This document shows, piece by piece, positions 1 to 15,027 of a stretch of 64,000 nucleotides of DNA; position 1 is the stretch's first letter; each line of letters starts with the position of its first letter. The position numbers and the translations under genes are program-made. The notes below the pieces were generated by a model. The model was given only the letters and a program-made list of their open reading frames with translations, ran no database searches and had not been told where the DNA came from. This stretch comes from Glandiceps talaboti. Its lineage: Eukaryota; Hemichordata; Enteropneusta; Spengelidae. The stretch is taken from contig NC_135551.1 of assembly GCF_964340395.1 (NCBI RefSeq), positions 6,356,463 through 6,420,462 on the forward strand. Direction: 5' to 3'.

Positions 1-160
1 GTATAGTATAGTATAGTATAGTATAGTTTGGTATAGTATAGTATAGTATAGTATAGTATGGTATAATATACTAGTATATGGAATATAGTATAGTGTAGGT
101 TATAGTATAGCATACTATAGCATACCGTACTATATAATATACTATACTAGATCATTGTGC
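1..160. repeat. (TATAG)n pentanucleotide microsatellite, decaying rightwards
   Basis: The window opens inside a GTATA/TATAG pentamer array. It is nearly perfect for the first 60 bases and then degrades into GTATA-rich sequence. The array continues off the left edge, so its full length is unknown. Confidence 0.9.
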
Positions 161-312
161 CAATACCTTTCCAATTGAGCAGTCTATGACATTCTTGCAA
201 ATATACAATCACTTTTCGCTTCACAAAAACATGAAAAAAACACATTTCCCTTTCTTTTCGTCATCTAGAGTGATCTAGCCTTCTTTCAACAAAATGAGGT
301 TAAGAAAAATAA

Positions 313-353
313 TGACCACCACCACAACCACCACCACCACCACCACCAGCACC

Positions 354-422
<69 letters not shown>

Positions 423-486
423 AACAACCACCACCACCACCACCACCACCACCACCACCACCACCACAACAACAACAACAACAACA
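313..486. repeat. Compound CCA/CAA/CAG trinucleotide repeat
   Basis: Blocks of (CCA)n, (CAA)n, a short CAG interruption, (CAA)n, (CCA)n and (CAA)n follow one another. All six frames are open through it, giving poly-Asn, poly-His, poly-Leu, poly-Cys and poly-Val reading frames. Those are artefacts of a pure triplet repeat and are not annotated as genes. Confidence 0.9.
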
Positions 487-559
487 TACCATGCAACATA
501 AATATGCACAATAAGAGCAATAAGTTAAATGTACACAAATTGGTTCATATGGCAAAATA

Positions 560-1195
560 AAAATGCACAAGGTGTACAAGGATAGTAAAATGATAATGTC
601 GTAAAATAGACTACAGCTCGATCATGATCACCTACTAGGTTATTGTCGGTTGCTACAGCACCTCGTGTATACTTATTGATATTGCATTCGGAAGTGACCG
701 CAGACTGGTATTTTGGACTTCCATACAATGCAACATCGAGGTTACAGACTGAGGTATAGGGTGCGATGTCGAGACTGCCAATTTTCAGTCTGGTCACAGT
801 TCTTCTATGTTAGTTTTTAACTGCGACGAGAATTCGTTCACCACAGTTTTGTCATTCTTGATAGCTAAAATATTTGATCTCATACAGGAATGGATGCCGT
901 CAACGCACGCTTCAACATCAACTAGAATGTCACATGGCTTGTCGTCCGCATACATAATGTAATCGAGACCGTGTCTGATGATGACTTCCAGTGATGGAGC
1001 TGTATACCGTGTGTATATTATCGGACCTAGAACTGATCCTCGTCGGATATCGTGCCATTCTACATGCAGAGATTACTATTGATATTGGGAAGATATTGTT
1101 TAAACCAGGCTAGAGCTCAAATGAAACGTAAGGCTATTTAACAAAAGGTCATGGTCGATCATATCAAATGTTGCTAATAGATCAGACATTACAAA
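560..1195 (-). mobile_element. CR1/L2-like LINE reverse transcriptase fragment, degenerate
   Basis: On the minus strand the conceptual translation shows, in order, an FDMIDHDLLL-like block, a GSVLGPIIYT block and a YIMYADD polymerase motif. A less conserved stretch follows down to about position 560. These are the ordered RT motifs of a non-LTR retrotransposon. Stops and frame changes interrupt it and no complete ORF survives, so this is an inactive 5'-truncated relic. The family (CR1 or L2 type) is inferred from motif style only. Confidence 0.7.
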
Positions 1196-1784
1196 CATCA
1201 TATCATCTTACCTCACAATTGCAACCGTATAATCACAATATTGTTGGTGTGACATTATAATGAGCAAGAAGGCCATGTTGGAGCTAATCACACGTTGTCA
1301 GTCATAATACGTACATTCTGGATAGTTCGAGCACTTGCTACAGTTAGGAGAGTTATTGGAACGTGTTTAATATGTAAGCGTTGGAATTTACATCCTGGGA
1401 AACACATGATGGCACCCCTTCCTGAAGCTAGAGTCACCCCAGGAGATCCTCCATTCACATCAGTAGGTGTAGACTATTTTGGTCCCCTCATCGTCAAGTG
1501 GAGACGAGGAACTACCAAATAGTATGGATGTGTATTTACTTGTCCTGCGATCCGTGTAGTACACATATAAGTGGCACATTGCCCATCTACTGAATCCTTC
1601 ATCCAAACAATTTGGCGCGCGTTTTGTGAGTCAATGCGGACCATCAAGGGAACTTTTCAGCGATATGGTAATAAAGAGCGAATGATCTAAGATGGAAACA
1701 TATCTAATAGCACTTTAATCCACCTGCTGTTAGCCATGCAGTCGGCTTTTGGGAAGGATGATCCCTTCGGTAAGGATAATCCTG

Positions 1785-4275
<2,491 letters not shown>

Positions 4276-4379
4276 ATGAGAACCCTTGCTAAAAACTCAT
4301 TTGAGAAGGACTTCTTCAAACTAATGAACAACTCCAAACTTGGTGAAACAATGCAAAACTGTCCGTTAACGATTGCGGC

Positions 4380-6240
4380 TAACCTATTTTGTATTTTTAT
4401 CATGAATATTGAAAATAGGAAATAACTATAGTCGTACGAATTCTTATATAAACTAATGTGAGTGACTTCACATTAGTTTAATATGACGTCACCCTGTTGT
4501 CTTTGTTCAGTGTATTGTAATAAAATTAAGTTGATTGGAATACGTAATGACATGAGTTTATTTTTAAGAAACTGTAGCCATACGAATTCTTATAGGAACT
4601 AAAGATATGTGGGTGACGTCACATTTTTTTATGACGTCACCCTGCTGTCTTTGTTCTCTGCACCTTCGCTGGCAGAAAAAATAGATAAAGATGACATATC
4701 ATCCAGTCTTATCAAAATCCATGGTATTCTTAGTGATATGCAAGTGATTCACTTCAACAAATAGTACAGCCTCCTGAACTTAAATTGTCTGATTCCTGAG
4801 CGGGAATAAAGAAAAGTGATCAACCCAAACTGAACGTAATTATAAGGTGTGCCAGGTACATTGAAACTGCCTAAAGTTATGGTGTCAATTTACCATTTTC
4901 TGTGAATATTCCTACTTTTGAATTACCTAATCGTAAGTTTTCTGTTAAAGCGCGTTAATTTCTGACTTTAGAGATATCATCCCTATTGACAATAGTTATT
5001 CTTGAAAGTAGTTGTTTTTAATAGCTAACTCACACATGCGCACTTTGCGGATACAAAATCGTTACGGTACATTGATGTATATATATAAACTGACTTCAAG
5101 CCTAGCCGCTTTCTATTGACATACCCACTTTCAGAGTAAAGCGTCAGGTGTTATATTGTACGTTTCCTAAGAACGAGTGAACTGGCACGTATATCGCTAT
5201 AGAATTTGGGACAATGCTGAATGACGTGTACTGACATTCCATAAGGCTTTCGAGAATAGTAAACCTAAGACAAACATGATTTGAAATAGTATACAAGCTG
5301 GGACGTTGTATAAGAAAAGCAGCAATATTGTGTTTGAAATACAATGATTTTATCAGTATGGAACAATGTGTAATTAGATAGTGGAGCGATTACTATACAT
5401 CCAGCGTGGTATGTGATAAAAGGAAAGTGTACAGACATTCGTGGTGTTTAAACGTCAACTATTTGTAATTATACTTCACTAGTGACAACCTTTCACAATC
5501 TGTGTATGTTATGATAACAATTAGTATATTTTCTTTAAATTAGTACTTTGTTATAACTATTGACAATCGCAGTAATGTTGCGTATTGGTGTCGAATTGGT
5601 TAACAGTGACGTGGACACACTGTATAGTACATATTTATTCCGGGTGTTAAATTATAACGCCTATTATACTAAAGTGTTGTAATTGTATTACTAAACGACC
5701 AAAATATACAAGCAGAATACTACTACAGTGCTATTGGTATCACTAATTAATACCCCCAGATCTGGATGTATTGCGTAAAATTCACTTTTTGAAATCATCC
5801 ATGTATACATGTAGGATGATTGATTCATGTTGCAATTCATTTTCAGTAATTTCAAAAAGATAAAGAAAAGTATAACAAAGTTTGATGACGATACTTATAC
5901 TTTCGAAAACTGAAGGGTGTCGACTATCAGAATGTATGTCAAACTGATGTTTTCACACAATTTAGGATGCTATCATCGTGTTTACAAATGTGGGTAAAAG
6001 TTACCATGGTAGTGATAAATAACTATCAGAACATATGTTTTAATATTCATATGATTATAGGGTTATCAACTTAAATTAAACTTTGTCGGAATGTTTAAGT
6101 TTATGCAACTTTTTATATGACCCGGCGAGATTGCCTGTTAGACGATTTGTTTAACACTCATGCAGACTTCAACATCAAACGTTCGACTGGAATTAATGTT
6201 TATTTTTAAAAGTACAATTATAAAATATACATACTAGCCA
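4380..6240. repeat. Complex repeat block, copy 1 (second copy about 14780-16830)
   Basis: This non-coding block matches 14780-16830 at high identity. Part of it, around TGAACTGGCACGTATATCGC and CATCCAGCGTGG, also recurs at about 6640-7000, 17160-17460 and 35460-35720. It contains several TGACGTCA-like sites near 4486, 4615 and 4636, plus a short relic of the coiled-coil ORF seen complete at 15028. No intact gene is seen. Confidence 0.7.
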
Positions 6241-6276
6241 GCGAGCCACCAAGTGTTTATTGTACTCATACGAGTG

Positions 6277-6549
6277 TTAAATGTGATATGATATCATATG
6301 ATGTGATGTGATAGTCCGGTTACACCTGTTTACACATGTACTTATTTCTTGTCTATATGCTGTGTCGTCTTTGTCTGTCATTAGTCCAGTCAGTCTAGTG
6401 CCGTCGGCAAACGTAGCAATTGGGCATGACACATGCAGATTTCTACAATGAGCTTTGTATATGGAGAATAGAAAGGGAGACGGTACTGCTACGTGTGGTG
6501 CCCCAGCCCCGTATTTGCGTATAGAGTGTCGGAGAGCACAGCTGGACAA
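6277..6549 (-). mobile_element. LINE reverse transcriptase fragment (palm region), degenerate
   Basis: The minus-strand translation has PSPFLFSIYKAHC followed by PIATFADGTRLTGLM and DDTAYRQEIS. This is the RT palm region of a non-LTR retrotransposon; the catalytic F-A-D-D is FADG here. The fragment is about 90 codons and lacks flanking domains. A further decayed paralogue is at 16882-17110. Confidence 0.65.
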
Positions 6550-6554
6550 ACTGT

Positions 6555-8150
6555 ATTATTCTTGAAAGCAGTAGTTTTTGGGCGAGACAACTCATCCATG
6601 TGTACTACGCGAATTGGCAATGGTGCATTGATGTATGAAAACTGACTTCAAGTCTAGTCGCTTTCTATTGACATACCCTCTTTCAGAGTAAAATGTCTGG
6701 TGTTATAATTATCGTTTATCTCAGAACAAGTGAACTGGCACGTATATCGCTATATAATTTGGAACAATGCTGAATGACGTGTACTGACATTCCATAAAGG
6801 CGTTCAGAATGCTGGCCCGAAGACAAACAGGCATTGACATATTGTACAACCTGAGACGTTGTATTAGAAAATACAATAGCATTGTGTTTAAAATACAGTA
6901 ATTGTATCAGTATGAAACCAAAAGTGTATTTATTATAAATAGAGGAGCGACTATTACACATCCAGCGTGTCATGTGATAAAATGAAAGTGTACAGACGTT
7001 CGTGGTGTTTAAACGTCAAAATGTTTAATTATACCTCACCAGTGGCAAGCTTTCACAATCTGTGTATGTATAATTAGTATATTTTCTTCAAAGTTAGTAA
7101 TTTGTTATAACCCTTGACAATCGCCGTACCGCCGTTTTGGGTCACAAAGTGACATTATTAGAAACTACAAATACCTGACAGTGTCGTTCTATATACTGAA
7201 CTTGGTAGCACTTTGATAGTCTTCGGCTTCGATTCGAGACGAAGTCTTTTATGTTGTTACAACCCCCTAGATTCTTGTTTCTGGAATAGTTTGTTACACT
7301 TATAACATCATTATTACAACATTTTTGTTTTGTCTTCCCTCCATGTGTGTGGAATATTTTGTCAAAAACTACAAAAAAATCTTTCTATATGGAAATCGCA
7401 GATTATTTTTTGTCACTTTGACGAGTTATAACCTGGAATTACTGTTTTTTTTTGGTTTGCTTTGTTCTTTTTAATTTGTCTGTGTGTACGTGGGGTTGGA
7501 GGAGAACGATTTTCTACGTGTCAAATGTACTTTTAACTCTACACCTTATATCATTTACTTGATATTGAGAAGACTTGATTAATTAAAGCTGCACTCGCTA
7601 CAACTTAGATGATTTTTCGAAAATAATTTGTTAGATATGACTTACTCATAACACCGTACACTCTGAATAGTATTGCATTACCAGTATGTGAGTATATTTT
7701 TGATTGTTGCATACATGATAAATGGATTCGCACACCTAAACAGCGCCCTCAACGTTGGTAACTATGTCAACCATGTCTTTGTACTACCTATGGATAATAT
7801 CGATCACAGTTTAACATGTACAATGTCAAATTATTGGTAATTAATCATATTCAGTGATTATATTGTGGTTATCAGATCGAAAAATGACACTCCACTTAAA
7901 ACTATTGTAGTTTTAACATAGCAACGGATTTAAACCCATTCTGTTCCTCATGATTTAAGCTTGCTACTACATCATCTACGGATAACATCGACCGCTAATC
8001 AATGGTGTTTTTTACAAAAATAAGTAATTGACTAATTTTTACTGCGTCTTTCTCCCAGTTGTAGCATACTGAACATACTAAACTGCTTTGAAAACCACAA
8101 CGGTATTATTGGCGATATGTGATTGATGATTTATATGACTAGGAAAAAAT
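6555..8150. repeat. Complex repeat block shared with 17110-18740 and partly 35340-36350
   Basis: Non-coding sequence colinear with 17110-18740. Shared landmarks include TTGTGTCACAAAGTGACAT-like sequence near 7140 and 17635, CTTCCCTCCATGTGTGTGGAA near 7340 and 36275, and the stretch describing GATAATATCGATCAC near 7795 and 18385. No gene is recognised in it. Confidence 0.65.
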
Positions 8151-8221
8151 AGTAGATTAATTCAACAGAGCTGTGGTTTTATACGCATACCCGCAACGGT
8201 GTCGGAGTGTTTAACCGTGAC

Positions 8222-8512
8222 ATATTTAAATATGATATGATATGATATGATATGATATAATATGATATATGATATGATATATGATATGATATGATATGAT
8301 ATGATATGATATGATATATGTCACGTGATGTGATGCAATATGACGTATGATATATGATATATAATATGATAGACGATGCGATGCGATGCGATGTGATGTG
8401 ATGTGATGTGATGTGGTATAGTATGATATACGATTTTATATGATATGATATGTGATGTGATGTGATGTGATGTGATGTGATGTGATGTGATGTGATGTGT
8501 TGTAATGTAATA
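8222..8512. repeat. (GATAT)n/(GATGT)n pentanucleotide microsatellite
   Basis: About 290 bp of ATATG/ATGTG pentamers with interruptions. It breaks the reading frame of the adjacent LINE relic. A long minus-strand ORF across it (repeats of HITSH and YHIIS) is a product of the repeat. Confidence 0.9.
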
Positions 8513-8516
8513 TCGT

Positions 8517-8860
8517 CATAACACAGATTCAGTAGCTCTATATCTGTTATTATCTTTGTAGCTTTTCGTTGAATCTTTTCCAGTAGATCAATATCTTTCC
8601 TGTAATGAGTTCCAGCATTGAACTGCACTCTCCAAGTGTGGTCTTAATGAGTTGTATAATTTCATGCTGGTATATTTCGATTTGTAGGTTATGTTCCTTT
8701 TAATGAGTCCAAGTATTCTGTTTGACTTCTTTGCTGCTGATGCACACGGATTACTGGGATTGAATGAATTATGGATTAAAGCACCAAAATCTTTTTCTTC
8801 TGACACAATATTCAACTGATTGTCATTCATTGTATAATAATATGCTGGATTTGTCACATC
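8517..8860 (-). mobile_element. CR1-like LINE RT C-terminal fragment
   Basis: The minus-strand frame encodes YYTMNDNQLNIVSEEKDFGA, then KKSNRILGLIKRNITYKS and a YNSLRPHLESAVQCW segment. It continues, after a frame change, as HYRKDIDLLEKIQRKATKI. This is the region following the RT active site in CR1/Jockey-type LINEs. It is truncated upstream and cut downstream by the pentanucleotide repeat at 8222-8512. Confidence 0.8.
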
Positions 8861-8955
8861 AATGCAGTGTCATGTGACAATATAGAACGTTGTCTGTTGT
8901 AAGTTTATTTGATTCGATGATATTCTGTCCGTTCAATTGTTGTTTTTTTCTACAG

Positions 8956-9058
8956 GAAAACGATGGCACCCAAACAGGGACAACATTCCAAAAAGTGGCT
9001 TATATACCCTTCGAATAGCAACAGTACTGATCAATTCGAAATGATGACTCCACCGCAG
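8956..9058 (+). other. Candidate small exon, unrecognised
   Basis: A pyrimidine run ending in TCTACAG precedes 8956, and CCGCAG/GTCAGT marks a possible donor at 9058. Between them an ATG at 8963 opens a frame reading MAPKQGQHSKKWLIYP that runs to the donor in phase 0. The splice-like borders are the only support. No partner exon or protein family is recognised, and the stretch may be part of an old transposon. Confidence 0.2.
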
Positions 9059-9059
9059 G

Positions 9060-9930
9060 TCAGTTTAAGTATACGGTACTACTCAACATCTGTCTACTTT
9101 ATACCATGTACAAGCCAACTTGTACACGTCAACACAAAATGTGCATCTTGGCATTGGCTAAGTGAGAGGGAAGCATTTTTTTTCAATTTGCGATGTTTTA
9201 TTCAAAACTCATACTTAATAAGGCTATCATGTGTGGTTATTTCTTCCTTGATCATCGTGATGGGAACTGTGTTTGTAGATATGTATTAGCTATGTTGGTA
9301 ATATTCATAAATTGTTATATTTACTGTAGTTGTATCGAAACAAGTTCTCTTGACTTGATGACTTATACAATTGTTTTGGTCAATACTACGTTGTTTAAAC
9401 TCCATTCTTCAAATGTTTTGCCAATATATTAATTTACGCTTATTAAAGTGACTGGTATTTAAAGGTTTATTGTTTCAACTTTTTATATGTACACTTCCCA
9501 GCATGGTTTATTTCCGACCACAGCAATTCCATTGTCTGATATTTTAACAGTATGTGTATTGAAAGACATGTTTGTCAACATTCTATGCGAGAGGTGTGAG
9601 ACTCATAGTTTTCCGTACTGCCAAAGAAAATTTAGAAATACAATTCATTGGTTGTTCTTATATGAATAATGTGATAATTGATTGATAATATTTTTATGAT
9701 GTTGATATTTTTTTTTCAAGAAGATATTATAAAATATCAACATTTGATATTTGATTGACTGAATGTGATCGCTGCTACATTATTTGAAAACCATTATCAT
9801 GGACAAAATTCCTGTATTGTAATAATGTATTCCTTGCATGTATTCTTATGGAACTCATTGAAGGATTTGCAAGATTGATTAGTTAAAACACATAACTGAA
9901 CTTCAAGCCAGGATATCAATAATCTTATTA
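9060..9930. other. AT-rich stretch without recognised gene
   Basis: Three short overlapping plus-strand ORFs (9193-9432, 9487-9669 and the tail of 8963-9289) have no recognisable motif and hydrophobic or random composition. Nothing else is seen. Confidence 0.5.
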
Positions 9931-9939
9931 TTCCTGAGA

Positions 9940-10160
9940 TAATCCTACGATCTTTACTGGGTAAAACATTGGTCGATGATGGTGTCATCGGACAAGTTCT
10001 AGTGAAAAACTGCTATAGGACTATTCCGGACAGTTGTCAGAAAGCTGTCTTTGTTGCTTTGTTGGAGGATGCTTTGGAGCTAGGCAGTACCTCAAATTGT
10101 CAAAACACACTTGGACATTCTAGTCAGAAAGCCCCATGGTATAGTTTGAGATTGTGCCAA
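9940..10160 (+). mobile_element. BEL/Pao integrase remnant, second copy
   Basis: Repeats the ILRSLLG..LVDDGVI segment found at 1780-1850 and continues colinearly with that block. It begins abruptly after unrelated AT-rich sequence, marking the left border of the 1785/9940 duplication. Only about 60 codons are recognisable. Confidence 0.7.
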
Positions 10161-11029
10161 AATTGAATCATATTGAACTAAATTGATGATGTGAAATAAT
10201 TACTGTTGTAATTTGATTCAATTTATTGCAAGGCCAGAGTGATTGATATAAAACAGAATTTTTGCTACAAAAGCATGTGCATTTTATTTGCATTATGTTT
10301 TTATATTTTTACTAATGATATCTCTTATTTGTTGCAGATCTAGCACTGATTTGATTGTCGAAAAGACTTCTTAGATAGTGCTCCTTTTGAAGCCGGTATG
10401 TAAGTGCTGCTCTGATTGGCTGCATTGCTACACGTAAATCTGTCATATTCAAATTGACCCATTTTGCCTGTAACTTTATGTAGTGGCAGGAATCCGGCTT
10501 TGTGTAGTTTATGCTCAGAATCCTTTGTGGGAGGTCGTTTGTCATTAGCCAACAGTAGTGGCCAACTTACTTTGTCCCCTGAAGACGCTACTACTGTCTG
10601 AGGTTCGTTGTCGTGCGTTTAAATATCAAGTGAAACTGAAGTCAGAATTCTTACAAAGCAATGTACTGCAATTTAGGTGTGACCTATCGAGCACGTTTCC
10701 AAAGAGCGCAGGCCAAGCCTATTTGTTCAAAGTACTAATTTAATGTCACTCAGACCTGCAACTTTAGTTCATGTAATTAAACAACATAAATAAATTTAAG
10801 ACACAATTTTCCGTTTGTATTTCCTTTTAGAACCATTCCTTATTCATTTGTCAGTTATACAGCGTTCCTAGAACACTAAATTGAACAGCAAGTAAAGACT
10901 TTAACTTTATACAACTTGCATTTGAAGTACATTGAGTAATCGGACAAAGAGTGATGGTGGTAGGACTAGCAGCCGGGACTAGTAGATCATACAATTACCG
11001 AAAGTCACTAAATCCTTAAATATATACTC

Positions 11030-12215
11030 TATTTGGATGCAAATACTTCTTATGGGTGGGCTATATCACAACATTTACCTACAGGAGGCGCCAAACGGTT
11101 GGCTAATGTAGACGCGATTGATTTATCTAGATATAATGATGAAAGTAAGAAGCTATTATACTCGAGGTCGATTTAAAATATCATTAAAGAATACGTAATC
11201 GACACAATTCATTTCCATTAGGCCCTGACAAGATATATATTAAATCAGACATGCTTTCTAAATATTGTCAAACTGTAAACAAAAAACACAATAATCAATA
11301 TTGGTGGTGTTAAATTAGTCCCAAACCTAATAAATAAAGAGAAATATGTTTTCCAATACAGAAATCTACAATTATACACCTTTAGGATTAAAAATCACAA
11401 AGGTACGCAGAGTATTAGAGTTTGATCAGTTACCATGGCTGAAAGCATCTATAGAATCCAACACAGATATGAGATACATATACAATTGGACGAGAACAGA
11501 CTAACTAAGATAATATTCCTGTGGGACTTTTCACTTAATTACTGTAATTGGTCTGCAGAAATCTGTAAACTTCTTGATGGGTTGAATTTAAATGAACATT
11601 GTGATGTTATTTTTCCTAATAATTTATTTATTTTAGTAGAACAACATTTACTTAATCAGCATCAAATAGTTTGGTCAAAAATATCAACGTGCGTGTTATT
11701 TTCAAAGATAACTATATCACTGAACCATACGTTTCTATGGGTCTTTCACGAAGTCAACGATCTTTTTGGCAAAGTTTCGGTCAGGGGTTTTACCACTTCC
11801 TTTAGAAACTGAGAAATATAGAAACGAACCAGCGGGCGTTAGACTTTGTGTATTTTATGACCAAAATGCTATAGAAAATGAGATTCACTTTATTTTACAT
11901 TGCAGTCTTTATGATGTCATACGTAGTACATAACACGGAAATTAACATCGAATACATCACACTATCAGACAATGGGAAATTAAAGTATTTGGTGACGATT
12001 CAGGCTAGGAATACAGCAAAATTCATTGAAGCAGCCTTTTAAGACGGAAGGAAATGTTGTATCTTAGTTAAAGAAAAAAAAAATTCTCACACTGCATGTA
12101 CAATTTTCATTTTCACTGTAACCTCTCTATATTGTCATGTATCCATTTTTTGTTCGAGGTGACTTATTAACATGATGGGCTGGGAGGTATTTTATTACCT
12201 CATCTCACTATAATA
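11030..12215 (+). mobile_element. LINE C-terminal/3'-end fragment, second copy
   Basis: Colinear with 2820-4010. It has the same decayed C-terminal coding region (an open frame at 11435-11812 runs out of register with the LINE frame) and the same 3' UTR ending in CATCTCACTATAATA. Unlike copy 1, the tetranucleotide tail is separated from it by the transposon at 12217-14668. Confidence 0.7.
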
Positions 12216-12216
12216 A

Positions 12217-14668
12217 CAAGCGACCTATCGGTCAGAATAGCTCCGCTGGGTTTTTTTTTAATTTAATTTTTTATTTTGGTGACATGTAGAAGTGGTTCAG
12301 GTCTTCAGCTCTTCACTATGCAGTTTTGTTTTAGCGATGCAATAAAGTGGTTAGTGGTTTCATATGATGTCTCACTATAAAACACATTTTACACAGAAGT
12401 TGGTAATGTATTGTACTTTTATACCATAGTCACCATTTTATAACAAAAATCTACTGTTATGAAAAATTGCACAAAATCTCAGAAAAAAATGACTGGGAAA
12501 TGCACACAAGAAAAAGAAAAAAAGAGGATTTTGAGGTTGGCTATAAATAATTCCAGTGTCTTACAGCTGTAACCCTGGAAAATTTTAATGATGAATGAAA
12601 TAAACTAGGGATCTAAAATAATTTTGAGGCAATTTGAATTTAAATTTTCTAACAAATTTACAAAGTCAACAACATTCAACTTGTACTAGTTGTGGTAGAT
12701 ATATATAGGGAAGAAATGTATTAATCGCCATCTTAGTTTCCGTACGGCGACAATCTCAAGTACCCGGAAGAGAGTCATTCTCAGCCATACGTTACAGTGG
12801 TAACACTCGTTCATGCTCGGTTACCTTTCACAAAGAAAACACAACGAAATGGTTGAAATGATCTTTTTTTTATTTCTTTTCATCACAACAACAAAATCTG
12901 CGTGATCAAAAGTGTTGTAAACTAAACCAGAAAGAATTATCGGACTGGCTAAACTTCCCGATGAACTGGAGTAAGGTCCTACTACTTCCAAGTAAGCCTC
13001 GATAGTACTATAGTACGTGAGAAAATCGTCTCAAACTAGCGATACAACTTTCAAAATATAACTTGACATGTCTTCATTTGTTAGAGTTGTACAATTCAAG
13101 ACGGGTTTTCACTCGAAAACAACAATTCTGTGAATAATGACACTCTGAACGCAGCGATTTCTCGGACGATGTTACCACTGTAACGTATGGCTGACAACGA
13201 CTTGCTTCCGGGTTAGTCCCTCGTGCATACGGGTGGATTGTCGGCGATTAATACACACATCGTCTGATATTTTAATTCACAGTGTTTCTTGTGACCGGCG
13301 CCTGTCAGCAGACTCTGCCATTTTTTTCATCATTCCATTGTATTTAAACCTTGTACTTGACATTTCGCAATATTTATAATTCTCAACAAAATACCTCAAC
13401 ATGCCTCACTTCGCTCGTACTCAAAGCAGCCCCGCGCGTAGTCCTCCTTGCATACGGAGGAATTCGGGACTCGATTCTGACAATTGCCCCTCCCCTCCGG
13501 TGTTTAGAGTCAAGTCAGTAATATAGACTCGTGCACCCGAGGACTACCCCGCGCGGTATGATCACTGACACTGATGACATGATGAGAGAGAACCTTTTTG
13601 GATTTACATGTAAAACGGGGAAAGATACGCAAAACATAATGCAAAGTCTGAAGCCAAATTAAAGTTTTAATTATTTTAATTATTTTTACTTGCCAAATAT
13701 TTGCATTTTGGAAAGGCAAGACACGTTCATGTCGTTTAACTTTACATGTGAACTGTCGGCCATAACTTCAACCGCATGCCTGGCATGCCCTTCCTTACGC
13801 AAGTTGTCTGAATTCTGGTTCACTGTCATTCCAAATTGCACGACAATATAGAATTAACCACAAGTTACATGTTATCTGAAAACATCACACTTTTATAGTG
13901 GGTCTGAAGTGTGATTTTAGTGAGTACCAAGAACGTCCTGTGTTGATACTCAAGATACTTGCTGTGGAAAATCGCTCGGTCGAATGAGGTCACCTTCAGC
14001 TTCTGGTCGAATCAGGATAGAGTATGCAAATGAGGATGTTGCGGACTGGCTGATTATGTAGAAGGGTGCAGAATTGGATTTGAAGTTTACAACCCTGTTT
14101 CGAATAAACGCTTGTCATTTGGGCGCCCAATGCGTAGAATTATGACTTTAGCACATATTACATTGCTTGTTTGACGTCAATAGTGTCTTTTGAAAAGTGG
14201 CAGTTTACTTAAAGTCTCGTCGACTGATTTCCAATATGGCGTCGGTCATTATGCTCATTAACATATTCATTTTTTTTTCAAATTACAAAAAAAAATCATA
14301 AAAAATAAAAATGAGGATGTGCTGACTTGAAATTAACAAATCTGAGTAAGCTACCCCCTGCGCATCAACACGCCAGATATCAAAGCAATCTAATAAGAGG
14401 TTTTCAAGGAGTTGATGAAAATGACATTTTATGAAAAAAAATCATAAACAATTGAAAATGGCACAGATCAACTTGGCATGAACAAATCTGAATAGCCTCC
14501 CCCCAGGGAACATGCACACCAAATACCTAAGAATACTGACTGTCACTTCCGGAGAAAATAATGAAAATATAAAAGTTTGACGGACACCTATGATTCACTC
14601 TACTCTCTATACCTCAATACCCACCTATACCTAAAGCTACGCTTTCAGCTTTCGCTGACAGCGGAGCT
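12217..14668. mobile_element. 2.45-kb non-autonomous DNA transposon
   Basis: Comparison with the empty site at about 3990-4010 gives the insertion. Copy 1 reads CACTATAATA directly followed by AAAATTACTT. Here 2.45 kb lies between those two halves. The inserted segment has inverted AGCTCCGCTG (12239-12248) and CAGCGGAGCT (14659-14668) near its ends. No transposase ORF is present, only one unrecognised 69-codon ORF at 13510-13719 minus, so it is non-autonomous. The superfamily is not determined. Confidence 0.7.
12718..13254. mobile_element. 537-bp MITE with long terminal inverted repeats, nested
   Basis: The left arm at 12718-12804 begins GTATTAATCGCC and ends CCATACGTTACAGTGGTAAC. The right arm at 13171-13254 is its inverted counterpart (GTTACCACTGTAACGTATGG to GGCGATTAATAC). 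Arms are about 85 bp with internal mismatches. It lies inside the 2.45-kb element. It has no coding capacity. Confidence 0.8.
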
Positions 14669-14674
14669 AAAAAT

Positions 14675-14722
14675 TACTTACTTACTTACTCACTCACTCA
14701 CTCACTCACTCACTCACTCACT
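14675..14722. repeat. (ACTT)n/(ACTC)n microsatellite
   Basis: Short tetranucleotide array, the shortened counterpart of the array at 4006-4275. It follows the transposon insertion immediately. Confidence 0.85.
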
Positions 14723-15027
14723 ATGAGATCCCTTGCTAAAACCTAATTTGAGAAGGACTTCTTCAAACTCCGAACATGGTTAAACCATAAACGATTGCGG
14801 CCAACCTATTTCTTATTTTTATCATGAATATTGAAAATAGGAAATAACTATAGTCGAATTCTTATATAAACTAATGTCAGTGACTTCACATTAGTTTAAT
14901 ATGACGTCACCCTGTTGTCTTTGTGCAGTGCATTGTAATACAATTAAGTTGAATTGGAATACGTAATGACATGAGTTTATTTTTAAGAAACTGTAGTCAT
15001 ACGAATTCTTATAGGAACTAATGATAT

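Noticed and set aside
275-579. Long poly-Asn/His/Leu/Cys/Val ORFs on both strands
   Set aside because: They are produced by a pure CCA/CAA triplet repeat that is open in every frame; there is no non-repeat coding sequence beside it.
8179-8628. 149-codon minus ORF rich in HITSH/YHIIS
   Set aside because: Mostly a translated pentanucleotide microsatellite fused to a LINE remnant.
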